From the NCBI GenBank assembly GCA_023488945.1, contig JAMDBZ010000064.1:1-9234 (forward strand): a stretch of DNA of 9,234 nucleotides, read 5' to 3'. This stretch comes from Deltaproteobacteria bacterium (GTDB lineage Bacteria > Desulfobacterota_E > Deferrimicrobia > Deferrimicrobiales > Deferrimicrobiaceae). Below the pieces are notes generated by a model. The model searched no databases. It was not told where the DNA came from and was given only the letters and a program-made list of their open reading frames with translations. Shown here one piece after another: positions 8,210 to 9,234 of this stretch (positions are counted from its first letter, which is position 1; the number at the start of each line of letters is the position of its first letter). The position numbers and the translations under genes are program-made.

Positions 8210-8309
8210 GGCCCCGCGGTGTTCGCCTGGTGGACCGTCGAGGCGGCCGACAGGGCGGAACATGCTCCTTGCGGAGTCGGTCGAACTCTGTTAAGCAGGG
8301 AGGGATCGG
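8210..8309 (+). other. 100-bp spacer between two diguanylate cyclase genes
   Basis: Contains no ORF of note. Short complementary segments are present: GACCG (8233-8237) with CGGTC (8278-8282), or alternatively CCGAC (8247-8251) with GTCGG (8276-8280), enclosing a CTCC-TTGC-GGAG hairpin at about 8265-8276. No run of T follows, so this is not a standard intrinsic terminator, and I could not match it to a cyclic di-GMP riboswitch. The spacer may simply be a leader or read-through region within one transcript. Confidence 0.3.
8297..8303 (+). promoter_or_regulatory. Ribosome binding site for the second GGDEF gene (AGGGAGG)
   Basis: The purine-rich AGGGAGG ends 6 nt before ATG 8310. It favours this start over the in-frame ATG at 8349, which is preceded only by a weaker, more distant GGAG. 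Confidence 0.6.
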
Positions 8310-9234
8310 ATGTCGATTGCGGGCGGTTCGGAATGGAGCAGGGTCCTGATGGATAAGATCAGAAAACTGACCTACTTTCCCGGCGATGCCCCCACGAGCC
8401 AGGAGATCGAGATGCTCAAGGAGGCGCGCGAACGGGTCGGGCTCGTGATCCGCGCCCGCTGGGTCCTCCTGGGCATCCTGGCGCTGTACGGCGTCTACGT
8501 CGCGGTCTTCTTCCGTCTCCCGTCCGCCGGCCTTGCGGGCCTGGCCTCCGTGCACCTGGTCGTCGCCGTCGCGGCGTTCCTGTTCGTCGCCGCCTACAAC
8601 GCCTGGTACCACTACTCCTACAAGTGGTTCAGCCAGATCCGGTCCCTCAACCAGATCCAGCTCCTCTTCGACCTGGCTTTCGTGACCGTGATCGTCCACT
8701 TCAGCGGCGGCGCCGTGTCGTGGTTCTGGACGATGTACATGGTCCTGACGCTGGAGGCGTCCCTCATCATGGACAAGCCTTCGGACACCTACGCGATCGC
8801 GCTCGCCGGGTGTCTTGCCTACGGGGGGGTTCTGACGTTCGAGTTCTACGGGGTCATCCCGCCGGTCGCGATGCCGTTCGAGAACAACGCCCTGCAGCAG
8901 ACGTTTACGTACGAGATGATCAAGTGGGCCTGGGTCTCGATCACCAACTGCTGCGTCGCCTTCGTCGGCGTCTTCATGATGGAGACGGTCCGGCGCCGCG
9001 AGGCGCGCCTCCGGAACCTCGTCATCCGGGACAGCCTGACCGTCCTCTACAACCGGCGGTATTTCTTCCACCGGCTCAACTCGGAAATCCAGCGCGCGAG
9101 GCGGTACGGACGGACCTTCTCGCTCCGGGCCTGGCCTCCGTGCACCTGGTCGTCGCCGTCGCGGCGTTCCTGTTCGTCGCCGCCTACAACGCCTGGTACC
9201 ACTACTCCTACAAGTGGTTCAGCCAGATCCGGTC
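8310..9234 (+). CDS. Six-helix membrane GGDEF protein (putative diguanylate cyclase), broken at 9125/9126
   Basis: From ATG 8310 (strong ribosome binding site), 272 native residues run to base 9125. Hydrophobic segments at about 51-69, 74-97, 115-131, 135-153, 161-184 and 203-225 suggest six membrane helices forming an N-terminal sensor, similar in layout to MASE-type modules but not one I can name. A short linker (ETVRRREARLRNLV) leads into the start of a GGDEF domain: IRDSLTVLYNRRYFFHRL at about 239-256, then ARRYGRTFSL. The next expected part (xDxDxFKxxND, then GGDEF) is absent. At 9126 the sequence switches to an exact copy of 8536-8644 read in another frame, giving Arg/Ser/Pro/Thr-rich residues (RAWPPCTWSSPSRR...) that are unlike the gene. 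Cyclase activity is therefore inferred from the domain start only; the GGDEF signature and I-site lie outside the reliable sequence. Likely co-transcribed with the preceding cyclase. Confidence 0.82.
   Translation, partial: MSIAGGSEWSRVLMDKIRKLTYFPGDAPTSQEIEMLKEARERVGLVIRARWVLLGILALYGVYVAVFFRLPSAGLAGLASVHLVVAVAAFLFVAAYNAWYHYSYKWFSQIRSLNQIQLLFDLAFVTVIVHFSGGAVSWFWTMYMVLTLEASLIMDKPSDTYAIALAGCLAYGGVLTFEFYGVIPPVAMPFENNALQQTFTYEMIKWAWVSITNCCVAFVGVFMMETVRRREARLRNLVIRDSLTVLYNRRYFFHRLNSEIQRARRYGRTFSLRAWPPCTWSSPSRRSCSSPPTTPGTTTPTSGSARSG
8536..8644 (+). repeat. 109-bp direct repeat, copy 1 (in place inside the gene)
   Basis: This copy fits its surroundings: it encodes the end of the first loop and the second membrane helix of the GGDEF protein in frame (LASVHLVVAVAAFLFVAAYN). 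It is identical to 9126-9234. Confidence 0.95.
9126..9234 (+). repeat. 109-bp direct repeat, copy 2 (at the window end, likely assembly artefact)
   Basis: Identical base for base to 8536-8644, offset by 590 bp, and running exactly to the last base of the window. It interrupts the GGDEF domain abruptly and is read in a different frame from copy 1. Identity starts at CGGGC (9126-9130); the preceding bases differ (GCTC against CTTG). No inverted repeats or mobile-element genes flank it. Confidence 0.95.

Noticed and set aside
6779..8263. Long minus-strand open frame (494 codons) opposite the GAF-GGDEF gene
   Set aside because: It mirrors a well-supported diguanylate cyclase, has no recognisable domain or hydrophobic pattern, and is best explained as a GC-rich shadow.
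8210..8309. Cyclic di-GMP (GEMM) riboswitch before the second GGDEF gene
   Set aside because: The conserved GEMM core sequences are not visible by eye; only weak generic stems are present.
8536..9234. Mobile element or programmed repeat-based switch formed by the two 109-bp copies
   Set aside because: There is no transposase, recombinase, inverted terminal repeat or target duplication, and the second copy ends exactly at the window edge, which points to assembly error.

Overview
This is a GC-rich stretch of bacterial chromosome that looks like a contig ending at both window edges. The codons are strongly G/C-biased in third position. Gene content (TamB plus Omp85, RDD, GAF-GGDEF) shows a diderm, Gram-negative bacterium. 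The multi-POTRA Omp85 and the style of the diguanylate cyclases would suit a deltaproteobacterial (Desulfobacterota/Myxococcota-like) lineage, but that placement is inference. I see no phage, transposon, CRISPR, tRNA, rRNA or defence genes.

Region 1 (about 1-6251, + strand) is an outer-membrane biogenesis operon. The 3' part of a large TamB-family gene, whose 5' end lies off the window, overlaps by 14 bp a GTG-initiated gene for an Omp85-family (BamA/TamA) outer-membrane protein. The Omp85 protein has a signal peptide, about seven POTRA domains and a C-terminal 16-strand-type barrel. The two probably act together: TamB bridges the periplasm and the Omp85 barrel is its outer-membrane partner.

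Region 2 (6267-6665, - strand) is a small RDD-family membrane protein convergent with the Omp85 gene. A 74-bp AT-richer spacer separates it from the divergent gene to its right.

Region 3 (6740-9234, + strand) holds two consecutive diguanylate cyclase genes. The first is complete: two membrane segments, coiled coil, GAF, and GGDEF with an intact active site and I-site. The second has about six membrane segments followed by the first part of a GGDEF domain, and it is broken at 9125/9126. From there to the end of the window the sequence is an exact 109-bp copy of 8536-8644 in a different reading frame. This is most likely an assembly error at the contig end, less likely a real 590-bp tandem duplication.

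I found no convincing new biological system. The points most worth a second look are the terminal duplication, the seven-POTRA Omp85 encoded after (not before) tamB, and the unclassified membrane sensor domain of the second cyclase.
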